The notes under the pieces were generated by a model that saw only the letters and a program-made list of their open reading frames with translations, was not told the origin of the DNA and searched no databases. Shown one piece after another: positions 1 through 6,233 of a stretch of DNA of 10,633 nt. Every line of letters starts with the position of its first letter. Within the stretch, counting starts at the first letter, position 1. The translations under genes were made by a program, and so were the position numbers. Source of the stretch: Candidatus Fermentithermobacillaceae bacterium UBA3951 (GTDB taxonomy: Bacteria > Bacillota > Sulfobacillia > Fermentithermobacillales > Fermentithermobacillaceae); NCBI GenBank assembly GCA_002385465.1, contig DGDN01000049.1:1-10633 (forward strand), written 5' to 3'.

Positions 1-19
1 AGATGTGTATAAGAGACAG
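1..19 (+). other. Sequencing adapter remnant (Tn5 mosaic end, Nextera)
   Basis: Bases 1-19 match the 19-bp Tn5 mosaic end that terminates Nextera transposase adapters exactly (AGATGTGTATAAGAGACAG). This is library adapter left on a read or contig end, not host DNA, and it marks the window start as a contig terminus. Any reading frame begun inside it, such as the one from position 5, is an artefact. A real Tn5 insertion is much less likely because no Tn5 or IS50 sequence follows. The bases from 20 to 240 contain no coding region that I can support. Confidence 0.95.
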
Positions 20-240
20 CCCTTTGTTCACCTTTTTGTGACGGTTCCTACCGTTTCTTCGCGGAGGATGGGAATACCTGCCATGGATCAAGGTCCGCTA
101 GTCATCTTGGACTTGAGGCTCCGGGGCAATGGACTGCGCGGTTCCGCGGAGGTGCGTCATAGCGCGCCGGCAACCATCAGCCCGGCTGGCGGCCCATACA
201 TCCAGTTCCGAGTGTAGGACCATCGCTGCGCCGAACGCCT

Positions 241-1038
241 CTACCCCAGCGCCACGTCCAGCACCATCATGAGGGCGAATCCTAGCATGGCCCCGATTGT
301 GGCGATGTTGGAGTCTCCCGAGGCCTGAGCTTCAGGGATCAGCTCCTCGATAACGACGTAAATCATGGCTCCTGCGGCAAAGGCCAAAGCGTAGGGCAGA
401 ACGGCGCGCACGCGCACGGTAAGCAATGCCCCCAGGACGCCCGCGATTGGTTCCACTATCCCGGAAGCCTGTCCGTACAAGAAGCTCTTCCAGCGAGACA
501 TGCCCTCTCTCCTCAGGGGAATGGAGGTCGCGGCGCCCTCAGGCAGGTTCTGGAGCCCCATACCAATGGCGAGGACGATTGCCCCTCCTATCGAAGCGTG
601 CGGCAACTCGGCTGCCGCCGCACCGAGCGCGACCCCTACCGCAAGGCCTTCGGGGATGTTGTGGAGAGTGATTGCCGTGATGAGGAGGACGGTCCTCCTC
701 CACGCGGACTTCAGTCCTTCCGGCCCCGTCACCGAACCGCCTGGGTGCATGTGAGGGAGCAAGAGATCAGCGACAAAAAGGAAAGCCCCTCCGAGAAGGA
801 AGCCTACGAGCGGAGGGAGCCACTTGATGAGACCCGAAGCCTCGGACATCTCGATCGAAGGCAGAAGCAGAGACCAGCAGCTGGCCGCGGTCATCACACC
901 CGCCGCGAAACCAAGCATGAGGTCGAGGGCCTTCTTGTTGATCGTCTTAAAGAAGAACACCATCGCGGCCCCAAGTGCGGTCATAAACCACGTAAATCCT
1001 GTCGCCAGGAATGCTTGCCATACTGGGTTTTGGAGCAT
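241..1038 (-). CDS. ZIP family divalent metal transporter (GufA/ZupT-like)
   Basis: This is a 265-residue inner-membrane protein of the ZIP family, which moves zinc and other divalent metals such as iron or manganese into the cytoplasm. Both signature metal-site helices are visible: HNIPEG at residues 126-131 and QNLPEG at 163-168, followed by SGIVEP near 192-197 and VIEELIPEA near 229-237. Hydrophobic segments lie at about 8-30, 38-60, 73-94, 117-140, 150-170, 190-208, 213-232 and 245-264, which fits the family's eight helices and usual length. A short histidine-containing loop (HMHPG, 96-100) lies between helices 3 and 4, where ZIP proteins often carry metal-binding histidines. The ATG start follows GGGAGG with an 8-base gap. 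The gene stands alone. Metal specificity cannot be told from sequence, but family assignment is secure. Confidence 0.93.
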   Translation of the reverse strand: MLQNPVWQAFLATGFTWFMTALGAAMVFFFKTINKKALDLMLGFAAGVMTAASCWSLLLPSIEMSEASGLIKWLPPLVGFLLGGAFLFVADLLLPHMHPGGSVTGPEGLKSAWRRTVLLITAITLHNIPEGLAVGVALGAAAAELPHASIGGAIVLAIGMGLQNLPEGAATSIPLRREGMSRWKSFLYGQASGIVEPIAGVLGALLTVRVRAVLPYALAFAAGAMIYVVIEELIPEAQASGDSNIATIGAMLGFALMMVLDVALG

Positions 1039-1091
1039 AGGCGGTTCCTCCCTTGTTGCGCATCTTCTTCCGCGTTCTACTTGGTCGCATA

Positions 1092-1102
1092 CATGTTACA
1101 TG
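1092..1102. promoter_or_regulatory. Short palindrome upstream of the ZIP gene, possible operator
   Basis: CATGT-T-ACATG is an 11-bp perfect inverted repeat about 55 bases upstream of the ZIP start codon. Metal-uptake genes are commonly controlled by metal-sensing repressors that bind such dyads near the promoter, so an operator role is plausible. It matches no specific regulator consensus that I can name, and it is short enough to occur by chance. It also overlaps the end of a candidate small reading frame. Confidence 0.25.
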
Positions 1103-1272
1103 AAAGACGTCCTGAAGGGTGGAATACCAAACGCTCGATTGGCCGGGCAATGCATGCTCGGGCTTTGCTCAGACTTCCCTATGGCTAACTCTCCTTGCCG
1201 TTCTTCGAATATCGCGATGGCCCGTTCGACCAGTTCGGCATCTATCGTTCCTGTTGCCGGACAAGACCTCAA
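1096..1272 (-). CDS. Candidate small ORF of unknown function (58 aa, TTG start)
   Basis: This minus-strand frame begins at a TTG that overlaps the stop of the preceding small ORF (TTGA overlap) and ends at TAA. The first 35 residues read like real protein: a charged amphipathic helix, with DAELVERAIAIFEERQGELA at residues 11-30. The last 20 residues look less coding-like. I do not recognise a family. It could be a translationally coupled small gene, or it and the upstream small ORF could be two pieces of one gene split by a frameshift. No clear ribosome binding site precedes the TTG. The evidence is composition and helix pattern only. Confidence 0.28.
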   Translation of the reverse strand: MRSCPATGTIDAELVERAIAIFEERQGELAIGKSEQSPSMHCPANRAFGIPPFRTSFM

Positions 1273-1403
1273 CGACTTCTGAGCCTGTTCACCACCTGGA
1301 CCAGCCTATCCACCAAATGCTCGTGGTACAACTTGCCCTTCTCCTTCGAGGCCTTGCTGGGGCTGCCGGTCGTTCCATTTGCGGCCTCGACCGACTTCGC
1401 CAT
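1269..1403 (-). CDS. Candidate small ORF of unknown function (44 aa), downstream of the isomerase gene
   Basis: From an ATG at 1403 this frame encodes 44 residues: a low-complexity Ala/Ser/Lys/Gly stretch followed by an amphipathic helix (YHEHLVDRLVQVVNRLRSR, residues 26-44). The same frame is open back to the TAG stop of the isomerase gene at 1500-1502. The 32 intervening codons are also coding-like, rich in Glu, Arg and Gln with G/C-ending codons. A ribosome-binding-like AAAGGTGAGGAG lies directly after that TAG, but no ATG, GTG or TTG follows it in this frame, and the ATG at 1403 has no good ribosome binding site. The true start is therefore unknown. Alternatives are stop-codon readthrough, a frameshifted gene, or chance. 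Confidence 0.33.
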   Translation of the reverse strand: MAKSVEAANGTTGSPSKASKEKGKLYHEHLVDRLVQVVNRLRSR

Positions 1404-1499
1404 ATCACGGGCCGTGTGATCGCGAGTCTGCTGTAGCCTCAGTTCCTCCTCGCCCTGAGTTCGGCTGGCTTTGGCTGACTCGGAGCGCTCCTCACCTTT

Positions 1500-2540
1500 C
1501 TATTCGAAATACCTCCCCAACTCAAAAGGCGAGTAGATCCCCTTATCCGTAACAACACCTTGGCAGAGCTCAGGCGGCGTTATGTCAAACGCAGGATAAT
1601 ACCCTTTGACGCCCTCCATGGCTGTGCGGACACCCATGGCCTCCAAGACCAAATCCCCGTCTCTCTCCTCTATCTTCACAGTATCAATCGTCGGGTGTCT
1701 TCGGTCGGGAGTGCCGGTGACGTAGTACGGGATACCCCAATGGCTTGCAGCCAGGGCTATCTGGAAGGTGCCTATCTTGTTGACTATGTGGCCGTCCATA
1801 CATATGACGTCGGCCGCGGAGGTGAAAAGGTCGACATCCTTGGCTTTCATGACGTACCCCGGCATGTTGTCGGAAATCACGGTAACGTCGAACCCCATGT
1901 CGTAGGCCACGCTTGCAGTAAGTCGCGAACCCTGGAAGTACGGGCGGGTCTCCGGGCATATCACCTTTACGTTATTGCCCCGCTCCCTGCACTCCCGGAG
2001 GATCATACCTATCACGGTCTCGGCGAAGCACTGAGTCATGATTGTGCCGTTCCGGGGGATCTTGTCAACCAGGTATTTGGCGGCCTTCCGAGACTCTTCG
2101 TACCGGAGGTTGGTTAGCTCAATGGCGTGAAGGAAGACCGCTTCATCCACACGTCTCCCCTGCCTCAGGGCCTCTTTGGCTTTGGACAGGCAGCTCGCCG
2201 TCACCGCTTCCATCTTCCTGGACGTGGTCGGCCTGGCGTGCGACAAGGTGTAGGCCGCATCCGTCATGTGTCGAATGAAGTCAGGTTCAGACATCCCCCG
2301 GGCTTCATGGGCTGCCAGAGCCATACCCATTGCCGCCGCCGTGTAAGGCCCCCCGCTCTGGGTGACCATATCCGCGATGGCCCGGGCCACTTCCTCGTGG
2401 CGGGTACACTCGACGTACTCGACCTTGACGGGGTATGTCCTCCTGTCCAGGATGCGGACTTTTCCGTCCTCATACCACGCAACGTTTTCGTACTTCAGCA
2501 TGAAGGCAAGCCCTTCATCGAGACGAACCATGTCAGACAT
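1500..2540 (-). CDS. MtnA-like sugar-phosphate isomerase (eIF2B-alpha superfamily)
   Basis: This cytoplasmic enzyme of 346 residues belongs to the methylthioribose-1-phosphate isomerase / ribose-1,5-bisphosphate isomerase / eIF2B group, which interconverts aldose-1-phosphates and ketose-1-phosphates. Visible motifs are ARPTTSRKM at 102-110, GTIMTQC at 165-171 with the presumed catalytic cysteine C171, ETRPYFQGSRLTA at 197-209, SDNMPG at 223-228, SAAD at 241-244 with the presumed catalytic aspartate D244, NKIGT at 254-258, PTIDT...IEERD at 283-294, and YPAFDITPPEL near 315-325. The PTID and PAFDITP signatures favour MtnA over the archaeal ribose-1,5-bisphosphate enzymes. The usual MtnA THCNAG is TQCFAE here, so the substrate may differ, for example 5-deoxyribose-1-phosphate. 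The ATG at 2540 was chosen because GGAGGG ends 6 bases upstream and the length then fits the family; the frame could extend to 2693 without homology support. No other methionine-salvage gene is nearby. Confidence 0.86.
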   Translation of the reverse strand: MSDMVRLDEGLAFMLKYENVAWYEDGKVRILDRRTYPVKVEYVECTRHEEVARAIADMVTQSGGPYTAAAMGMALAAHEARGMSEPDFIRHMTDAAYTLSHARPTTSRKMEAVTASCLSKAKEALRQGRRVDEAVFLHAIELTNLRYEESRKAAKYLVDKIPRNGTIMTQCFAETVIGMILRECRERGNNVKVICPETRPYFQGSRLTASVAYDMGFDVTVISDNMPGYVMKAKDVDLFTSAADVICMDGHIVNKIGTFQIALAASHWGIPYYVTGTPDRRHPTIDTVKIEERDGDLVLEAMGVRTAMEGVKGYYPAFDITPPELCQGVVTDKGIYSPFELGRYFE

Positions 2541-2566
2541 ATAGATCCCTCCAACCCGGTCTTGTA

Positions 2567-2584
2567 ACGGAGCTAATGCTCCGT
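2567..2584 (-). other. Hairpin in the isomerase leader
   Basis: ACGGAGC, a TAAT loop and GCTCCGT form a perfect 7-bp stem about 27 bases upstream of the isomerase start codon, close to its ribosome binding site (2547-2552). No T-run follows on the minus strand, so it is not a classical terminator. It could be a leader structure or an operator for the divergent region between the isomerase and hemerythrin genes. I saw no T-box or SAM riboswitch motif around it. Confidence 0.45.
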
Positions 2585-2602
2585 CGCTTCTCGGTCGCCG
2601 AC

Positions 2603-2659
2603 GAACTGACGAATTAATGAAGAACTGACTAACTAATGCCAACTGACGAACCAACAATG
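2603..2659. repeat. Imperfect 19-bp tandem repeat, three copies
   Basis: Three adjacent units each contain AACTGAC (2604-2610, 2623-2629, 2641-2647), spaced 19 and 18 bases apart. The flanking bases are also conserved: GAATTAATGA, TAACTAATGC and GAACCAACAATG. On the minus strand this is a GTCAGTT repeat in the leader of the isomerase gene; seen from the plus strand it lies about 165-220 bases upstream of the hemerythrin gene. It could be an array of binding sites for a direct-repeat regulator. The function is unknown. Confidence 0.6.
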
Positions 2660-2770
2660 GATTTCTGGTGTAGCACCGCCAAGACCTGCTCATCCAGGAA
2701 ATGTAGGAATCCGGGACCGGTCTTCATACCTGCGCCTTCCTTTCGATAGTAGCTTCAAATACATGTCTAC

Positions 2771-2795
2771 CGCACGCACCCGGAATATGCGTGCG
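2771..2795 (+). promoter_or_regulatory. Dyad/hairpin in the hemerythrin leader
   Basis: CGCACGCA at 2771-2778 and TGCGTGCG at 2788-2795 are a perfect 8-bp inverted repeat around a 9-base centre. Adding a one-base bulge extends the pairing with CTA/TAG on the outside. The element ends 27 bases before the hemerythrin ATG. Its size and position suit either an operator for a dimeric repressor or an mRNA hairpin near the ribosome binding site. No regulator can be named from sequence. Confidence 0.45.
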
Positions 2796-2822
2796 TAGAT
2801 AGCGAAGCGGGAGTGTGAACAC

Positions 2823-3227
2823 ATGCTTAAGTGGACTGATGAACTCTCGGTCGGCGTAGACGAAATTGACAACCAGCATAAGGAACTGATAAGCCGCGTC
2901 GCCGGTTTGCTTTCCGCCATGGCGAAAGGCAAGGGCAAAGACGAGGTAACCGAGACGCTGGACTTCCTCGCAGACTATGTCGTCTTTCACTTTAGCTCCG
3001 AAGAGCGGATAATGAGAGAACACGCATATCCGGGCTTTACCCACCACCGGCAACAACACCTTTTCTTCACCGAGAGAGTGAAGGGACTTAGAGACCGCCT
3101 CGCGCAAGAGGGGCCCAGCTCCTCCCTGGCTATACAATCCCAGCGCCTTCTCTCAGACTGGCTGGTAAACCATATCTCAGTGATAGACAGCGCTCTGGGC
3201 GCGTTCTTGATTGACGCGAAACGCTGA
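2823..3227 (+). CDS. Bacteriohemerythrin (non-heme di-iron oxygen-binding protein)
   Basis: This 134-residue cytoplasmic protein is a single-domain hemerythrin, a four-helix bundle that binds O2 at a di-iron centre. In bacteria such proteins store, deliver or sense oxygen. All seven expected ligands are present: H19 in DNQHKEL, H56 and E60 in HFSSEE, H75 and H79 in the YP-F-HxxxH segment, and H117 and D122 in WLVNHISVID. The N-terminal motif W-T-D-E-L-SVGV-DEIDNQH is typical, and the length matches free-standing bacteriohemerythrins, so it is intact and probably active. The ATG follows GGGAG in a leader that contains a strong dyad at 2771-2795. It is divergent from the isomerase gene and about 270 bases ahead of the YeiH-type transporter, with no operon link visible. 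Confidence 0.95.
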   Translation: MLKWTDELSVGVDEIDNQHKELISRVAGLLSAMAKGKGKDEVTETLDFLADYVVFHFSSEERIMREHAYPGFTHHRQQHLFFTERVKGLRDRLAQEGPSSSLAIQSQRLLSDWLVNHISVIDSALGAFLIDAKR

Positions 3228-3324
3228 TGCACTGCCAGGCGGCGCAGACTTTCTAAAGCGTACCTTCAGAGTACATTGACTGACGAAACGCTGACGGCCA
3301 TCCACGACTGAATGCTGCTACCCT

Positions 3325-3378
3325 GCCCGGCCGGGCTACAAATCGGAAGAGTTAAACGACGCTCCGCCAGTAGCCCGG
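3325..3378. other. GC-rich inverted repeats between the hemerythrin and transporter genes
   Basis: The 12-bp palindrome GCCCGGCCGGGC lies at 3325-3336. CCGGGCTA at 3331-3338 can also pair with TAGCCCGG at 3371-3378. These structures could end hemerythrin transcription, but no T-run follows, so an intrinsic terminator is not demonstrated. The stretch 3228-3499 otherwise holds no gene, only the promoter of the next gene. Confidence 0.35.
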
Positions 3379-3416
3379 CAGGCACAACCATACCACCGGA
3401 GAGCACTCCGAACGAG

Positions 3417-3422
3417 TATAAT
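3417..3422 (+). promoter_or_regulatory. Probable -10 element for the YeiH-type gene
   Basis: A perfect TATAAT lies about 78 bases upstream of the TTG start chosen for the transporter. The expected transcription start would be near 3429, giving a leader of roughly 70 bases. No convincing -35 element is seen at the right distance. If translation instead began at the GTG at 3431, the message would be almost leaderless. Confidence 0.5.
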
Positions 3423-3486
3423 GGGGCCGTGTGCCGAACCGGTATGCGGTATTAGTCACGTTGTTGCTGCTTAACATCACCACGAT

Positions 3487-3491
3487 AGGAG
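3487..3491 (+). promoter_or_regulatory. Ribosome binding site that selects a TTG start
   Basis: AGGAG is followed by an 8-base spacer and then TTG at 3500. This start gives a 337-residue protein with about ten residues before the first family helix, as in E. coli YeiH. The longer frame from GTG 3431 has no properly spaced ribosome binding site, and ATG 3536 would cut into the first helix. Confidence 0.65.
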
Positions 3492-3499
3492 TGTCGGAG

Positions 3500-4513
3500 T
3501 TGGCGGACGGAAAAAGGGGTCGCGGGGATTGGTCGATGCTTTTCGGAGGGATCGCTTTCACCGCCGCAATCGCAGCCCTCGGGATTCAGGCGGCTAGACT
3601 ACCGGTCCTATCAAGACTGGGCTCCATGGTCCTGGCGATCTTGATGGCCGTGGTCTATAGGCAATTAGCAGGGTACCCGGAGGGTCTGCGAAGCGGGATA
3701 CAGTTCACGGCCAGGACAGGCCTCCGCCTCGCGATAGTGCTCTTTGGCTTCCGGCTCGACCTTGCCACGGTGCTCAGCGAGGGGCTGGGACTGCTTGTTC
3801 GAGATCTGGGCACCGTAGCAGGTGCCATCCTCCTTACCATGTTGATATCCAAGTGGCTGAAAGCCGATGAGAACATCTCCCTGCTCTTGAGCGTTGGCAC
3901 GGGCGTGTGCGGGGCTGCGGCCATAGCTGCGGTCTCTCCCATCATCCGGGCGAAAGAAGATGACACAGCCGTCAGCGTAGGGATGATAGCCCTGACAGGC
4001 ACGGTATTTGCCATCACTTACTCTTTGATCAGGCCGCTCCTTCCGCTCAGCCCCACCCAATACGGCACCTGGGCCGGAGTCAGCCTCCACGAGATCGCCC
4101 ACGTTGCGGCCGCGGCTTCTCCGGGCGGGAACGATGCCCTTGCCGTGGCTCTCCTCGCCAAACTAGGACGCGTGCTTCTGCTCATTCCCTTGTGCTTTCT
4201 GCTCATGTATCTCAAGAAGCAACGGGATAATGAGGGCCATGAGGTCAAGGGCAAGACCAGGGTCGAGTTCCCTTGGTTCTTGGTCGGCTTCATCGGATGC
4301 AGCATCCTGGGATCCTATACCCAGATGAGCGCTGTTCTCCACAGCACCCTGACTCAGTTGGGGTCTTACATGCTGACGGCTGCCATGGTCGGCCTTGGCC
4401 TAAATGTCAGCCTTAAGGCGCTAAGTGGAGGGAAGCTCGCCAAACCCTTCCTGGCGATGCTAGCTACATCGGTGATCCTATCCGTGGTCACCTATTTTAC
4501 AATCGTGGCTTAA
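3500..4513 (+). CDS. YeiH family (UPF0324) membrane transporter, putative sulfate exporter
   Basis: This 337-residue multi-pass inner-membrane protein belongs to the family often labelled putative sulfate exporter (YeiH, Pfam Cons_hypoth698). Substrate and direction are not established for most members. Family hallmarks are GTGVCGAAAI at 133-142, SPIIRAKEDDTAVSVG near 146-161, YGTWAGVSLHEIAHVAAA at 188-205, KLGRVLLLIPL near 221-231, and LGLNVSLKALSGG near 299-311. The usual HEVAQV reads HEIAHV here. Roughly ten hydrophobic segments cover the length. The TTG start is supported by AGGAG 8 bases upstream; GTG at 3431 would add a hydrophobic 23-residue extension. The gene stands alone between a TATAAT box and a strong stem-loop, and converges with the radical SAM gene. 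Confidence 0.9.
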   Translation: MADGKRGRGDWSMLFGGIAFTAAIAALGIQAARLPVLSRLGSMVLAILMAVVYRQLAGYPEGLRSGIQFTARTGLRLAIVLFGFRLDLATVLSEGLGLLVRDLGTVAGAILLTMLISKWLKADENISLLLSVGTGVCGAAAIAAVSPIIRAKEDDTAVSVGMIALTGTVFAITYSLIRPLLPLSPTQYGTWAGVSLHEIAHVAAAASPGGNDALAVALLAKLGRVLLLIPLCFLLMYLKKQRDNEGHEVKGKTRVEFPWFLVGFIGCSILGSYTQMSAVLHSTLTQLGSYMLTAAMVGLGLNVSLKALSGGKLAKPFLAMLATSVILSVVTYFTIVA

Positions 4514-4519
4514 ATGTTT

Positions 4520-4556
4520 GGGTGCCCATCGCACTTCTCAGGTTCGATGGGCACCC
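4520..4556. terminator. Perfect 12-bp stem-loop between convergent genes
   Basis: GGGTGCCCATCG at 4520-4531 and CGATGGGCACCC at 4545-4556 pair perfectly around a 13-base loop, seven bases after the transporter stop. The radical SAM gene ends on the other strand at 4625. The position suggests a shared bidirectional terminator. Neither side has a proper T-run, so termination efficiency is uncertain. Confidence 0.65.
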
Positions 4557-4624
4557 GCAGCCTGTCTCGCGAACGTTCTGCTTTCGGCCCTACGTACATC
4601 TACTAACGAACTACTACCCAACTT

Positions 4625-5980
4625 CTATCCGACCGCTTTTTCTACCCGGACCCCTCTCGATCTCGCCCAGAGTTCGTCGGCCGTAGGAGCCCATTTCTTA
4701 GCCGCCGGACGCGTCTTACCGCATAAGACTTCCACGTCTTCAGGCGCCAGCATCTCGGTGGATTTTGCCCCCGTCTCCCGGACCATGGCGACGAGCGCAT
4801 CCGGATTGTCCAGGAGCGGGCACGGCCGCAGATGGTTCTGGTTGAACGGCTGCCTTCTCCTGTACGCCATGAAAAGCGGCGACTTAAGGGCCTCAAGGAG
4901 CGTAACGTCATGGATGTTCACATTGGAGTAGTGGATAAACGCGCACGGCTCAACATCGCCGGATGCGTTGATGTGCAGGTAACAACGCCCGCCCGCAATG
5001 CATCCTGCGGTATACTCGCCATCGTTCCAGAAATCCAGGGCGAAAATCGGTTTCGTCCGGCGGATCTCACGAACGCGGTGGTACATGTACGCTCGCTGTT
5101 CCGGTGTAGCCATGAGGTCTGTCACGGCCTCTTTGCCTACCGGGATGTACGTGAAGTTCCATACAAAGCGGCAGCCTCTCTCGATCATGTCATCCACGAA
5201 CTCGTCCGAGCCAACGCTATCGGTATTGTAGCGGTGGTAGCAAGTTGAGTATCCAAACAAGAGGTTGTGCGCCCGCATCCGCTCCATTGCTTCTACCACC
5301 CTGCGGTAAGTGCCCGGACCCCGGCGCATGTCGGTGGCTTTCTCGTCACCCTCAATGGAAAAAGCGAGAGCGAAGTTGCCTACACGCGCGAGTTCTTTGC
5401 AGAATTCATCATCCACCAACGTCCCGTTGGTGAAGGCCATGAAGTAGCAGTCATCGTGCTTTTCGGAGAGGTGGATTAGGTCGTCCTTCCGTACCAGCGG
5501 TTCTCCCCCTGAGTAGATGTAGAAGTGGATACCCAGCTCTTTGCCCTGGCGGATAACAGAATCAAGTGTATCTAATGATAGGCTGTTCTTGTGCCCGTAT
5601 TGCGCAGCCCAGCAGCCGGTACAGCTTAGATTGCATGCGCTTGTAGGGTCCATCAAGATGGCCCAGGGAACATTGCAGTCATACTTTTTTTCAATCTCTC
5701 TGGCAGTCGCCCTTCCGTCAAGCGTGGCGTTAAACACAAGGCACTCAACGAGACTCCTCAAACACTTGGGGTCCACTTCCTCCAGCAGTCTTTCCGTAAA
5801 CCGGTACCATACTCCTTGAGGGTCGGATAGCAACTCGCGCAGCCCTTTGATCTGACCTGCGTATATCTGACCCCTGTCTAACTGCTGCGCCAAGGAAAGG
5901 ATGGTCGGCAGCTTTGCCATCGGCTTGTCTGACAGATAGCGAAATAGCAAGTCCAACGTCGTGTTGCGAGCTCTCCTCAC
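4625..5980 (-). CDS. Radical SAM-SPASM domain enzyme of unknown substrate
   Basis: This is a 451-residue cytoplasmic iron-sulfur enzyme. The radical SAM cluster motif is C116-x3-C120-x2-C123 within SACNLSCTGCW, followed by YSGGEP (156-161) for SAM binding and a partial TIM-barrel pattern (FTNGTL 183-188; FSIEG 208-212). The C-terminal part has a SPASM/twitch-like set of cysteines: C327, C333, C346 in GDVEPC, and C387 in RPCPLL, which should hold one or more auxiliary 4Fe-4S clusters. About 100 residues before the core form a helical N-terminal extension. SPASM proteins modify peptides or proteins, or act in cofactor pathways; I saw no precursor peptide nearby, so the substrate is unknown. The GTG start has GGGAGGG with a 6-base gap. 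A TetR gene lies upstream on the same strand, and a palindrome precedes this gene at 6036-6053, which suggests TetR control. Confidence 0.9.
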   Translation of the reverse strand: MRRARNTTLDLLFRYLSDKPMAKLPTILSLAQQLDRGQIYAGQIKGLRELLSDPQGVWYRFTERLLEEVDPKCLRSLVECLVFNATLDGRATAREIEKKYDCNVPWAILMDPTSACNLSCTGCWAAQYGHKNSLSLDTLDSVIRQGKELGIHFYIYSGGEPLVRKDDLIHLSEKHDDCYFMAFTNGTLVDDEFCKELARVGNFALAFSIEGDEKATDMRRGPGTYRRVVEAMERMRAHNLLFGYSTCYHRYNTDSVGSDEFVDDMIERGCRFVWNFTYIPVGKEAVTDLMATPEQRAYMYHRVREIRRTKPIFALDFWNDGEYTAGCIAGGRCYLHINASGDVEPCAFIHYSNVNIHDVTLLEALKSPLFMAYRRRQPFNQNHLRPCPLLDNPDALVAMVRETGAKSTEMLAPEDVEVLCGKTRPAAKKWAPTADELWARSRGVRVEKAVG

Positions 5981-6035
5981 GATTAACCCTCCCGTCTTGC
6001 TTTAGTGTGCCGGAGTGGTTGTCTATCTCTGTTGC

Positions 6036-6053
6036 CTAAACGTTTAGTTAACT
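6036..6053. promoter_or_regulatory. Palindromic candidate TetR operator upstream of the radical SAM gene
   Basis: CTAAACGTTTAG (6036-6047) is a perfect 12-bp palindrome that overlaps a second palindrome AGTTAACT (6046-6053). A TATAGT that could be a -10 box on the minus strand lies at 6056-6051, so a bound repressor would block transcription of the radical SAM gene that starts at 5980. A TetR-family gene ends about 180 bases away. A related CTAACCGGTT sequence occurs upstream of the TetR gene at 7019-7028. The assignment is inference from palindromicity and position. Confidence 0.5.
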
Positions 6054-6104
6054 ATACGCAGACCTCCCTACTCCTAGACCTATGCCTTTCTCCCGGCTCT
6101 GAGC

Positions 6105-6120
6105 ACCGGAGATATCCGGT
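6105..6120. other. Perfect 6-bp stem with a 4-base centre between the TetR and radical SAM genes
   Basis: ACCGGA-GATA-TCCGGT is a 16-bp dyad lying between the TetR stop (6234) and the radical SAM start (5980). It could be a second operator, or a hairpin contributing to termination after the TetR gene. No T-run follows on the minus strand. No small gene was found in 5981-6233 on either strand. Confidence 0.4.
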
Positions 6121-6233
6121 CACCTCCCTTTCGCCTGTGTCCGAGCCTCGGGCTTTGCCCCTTGTCTATGACCTCAATCCTGACGCTTACTTCTTGTCGC
6201 CGGCCGACCGGCCACCTGATACTTACAAACCTC

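Noticed and set aside
5..217. Small plus-strand gene at the window start
   Set aside because: It begins inside the sequencing adapter, has no ribosome binding site, and shows no coding-like composition.
598..1282. Long plus-strand frames opposite the ZIP gene
   Set aside because: They are antisense shadows of a well-supported transporter gene, rich in Arg and Pro, with no family resemblance.
2541..2693. N-terminal extension of the isomerase to 2693
   Set aside because: The extra 51 residues are translated from the tandem repeats and hairpin, have no family match, and the ATG at 2540 has a better ribosome binding site.
2541..2720. T-box or SAM riboswitch in the isomerase leader
   Set aside because: No T-box consensus, specifier stem or SAM-box core is visible. 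The region holds only tandem AACTGAC repeats and one short hairpin without a terminator tail.
5981..6233. Precursor peptide gene for the radical SAM enzyme
   Set aside because: Frames after each ribosome-binding-like site either stop at once or start too close to the site. The longest, from the GTG at the GGGAGGTG near 6122, gives only 23 residues with no leader-core pattern.
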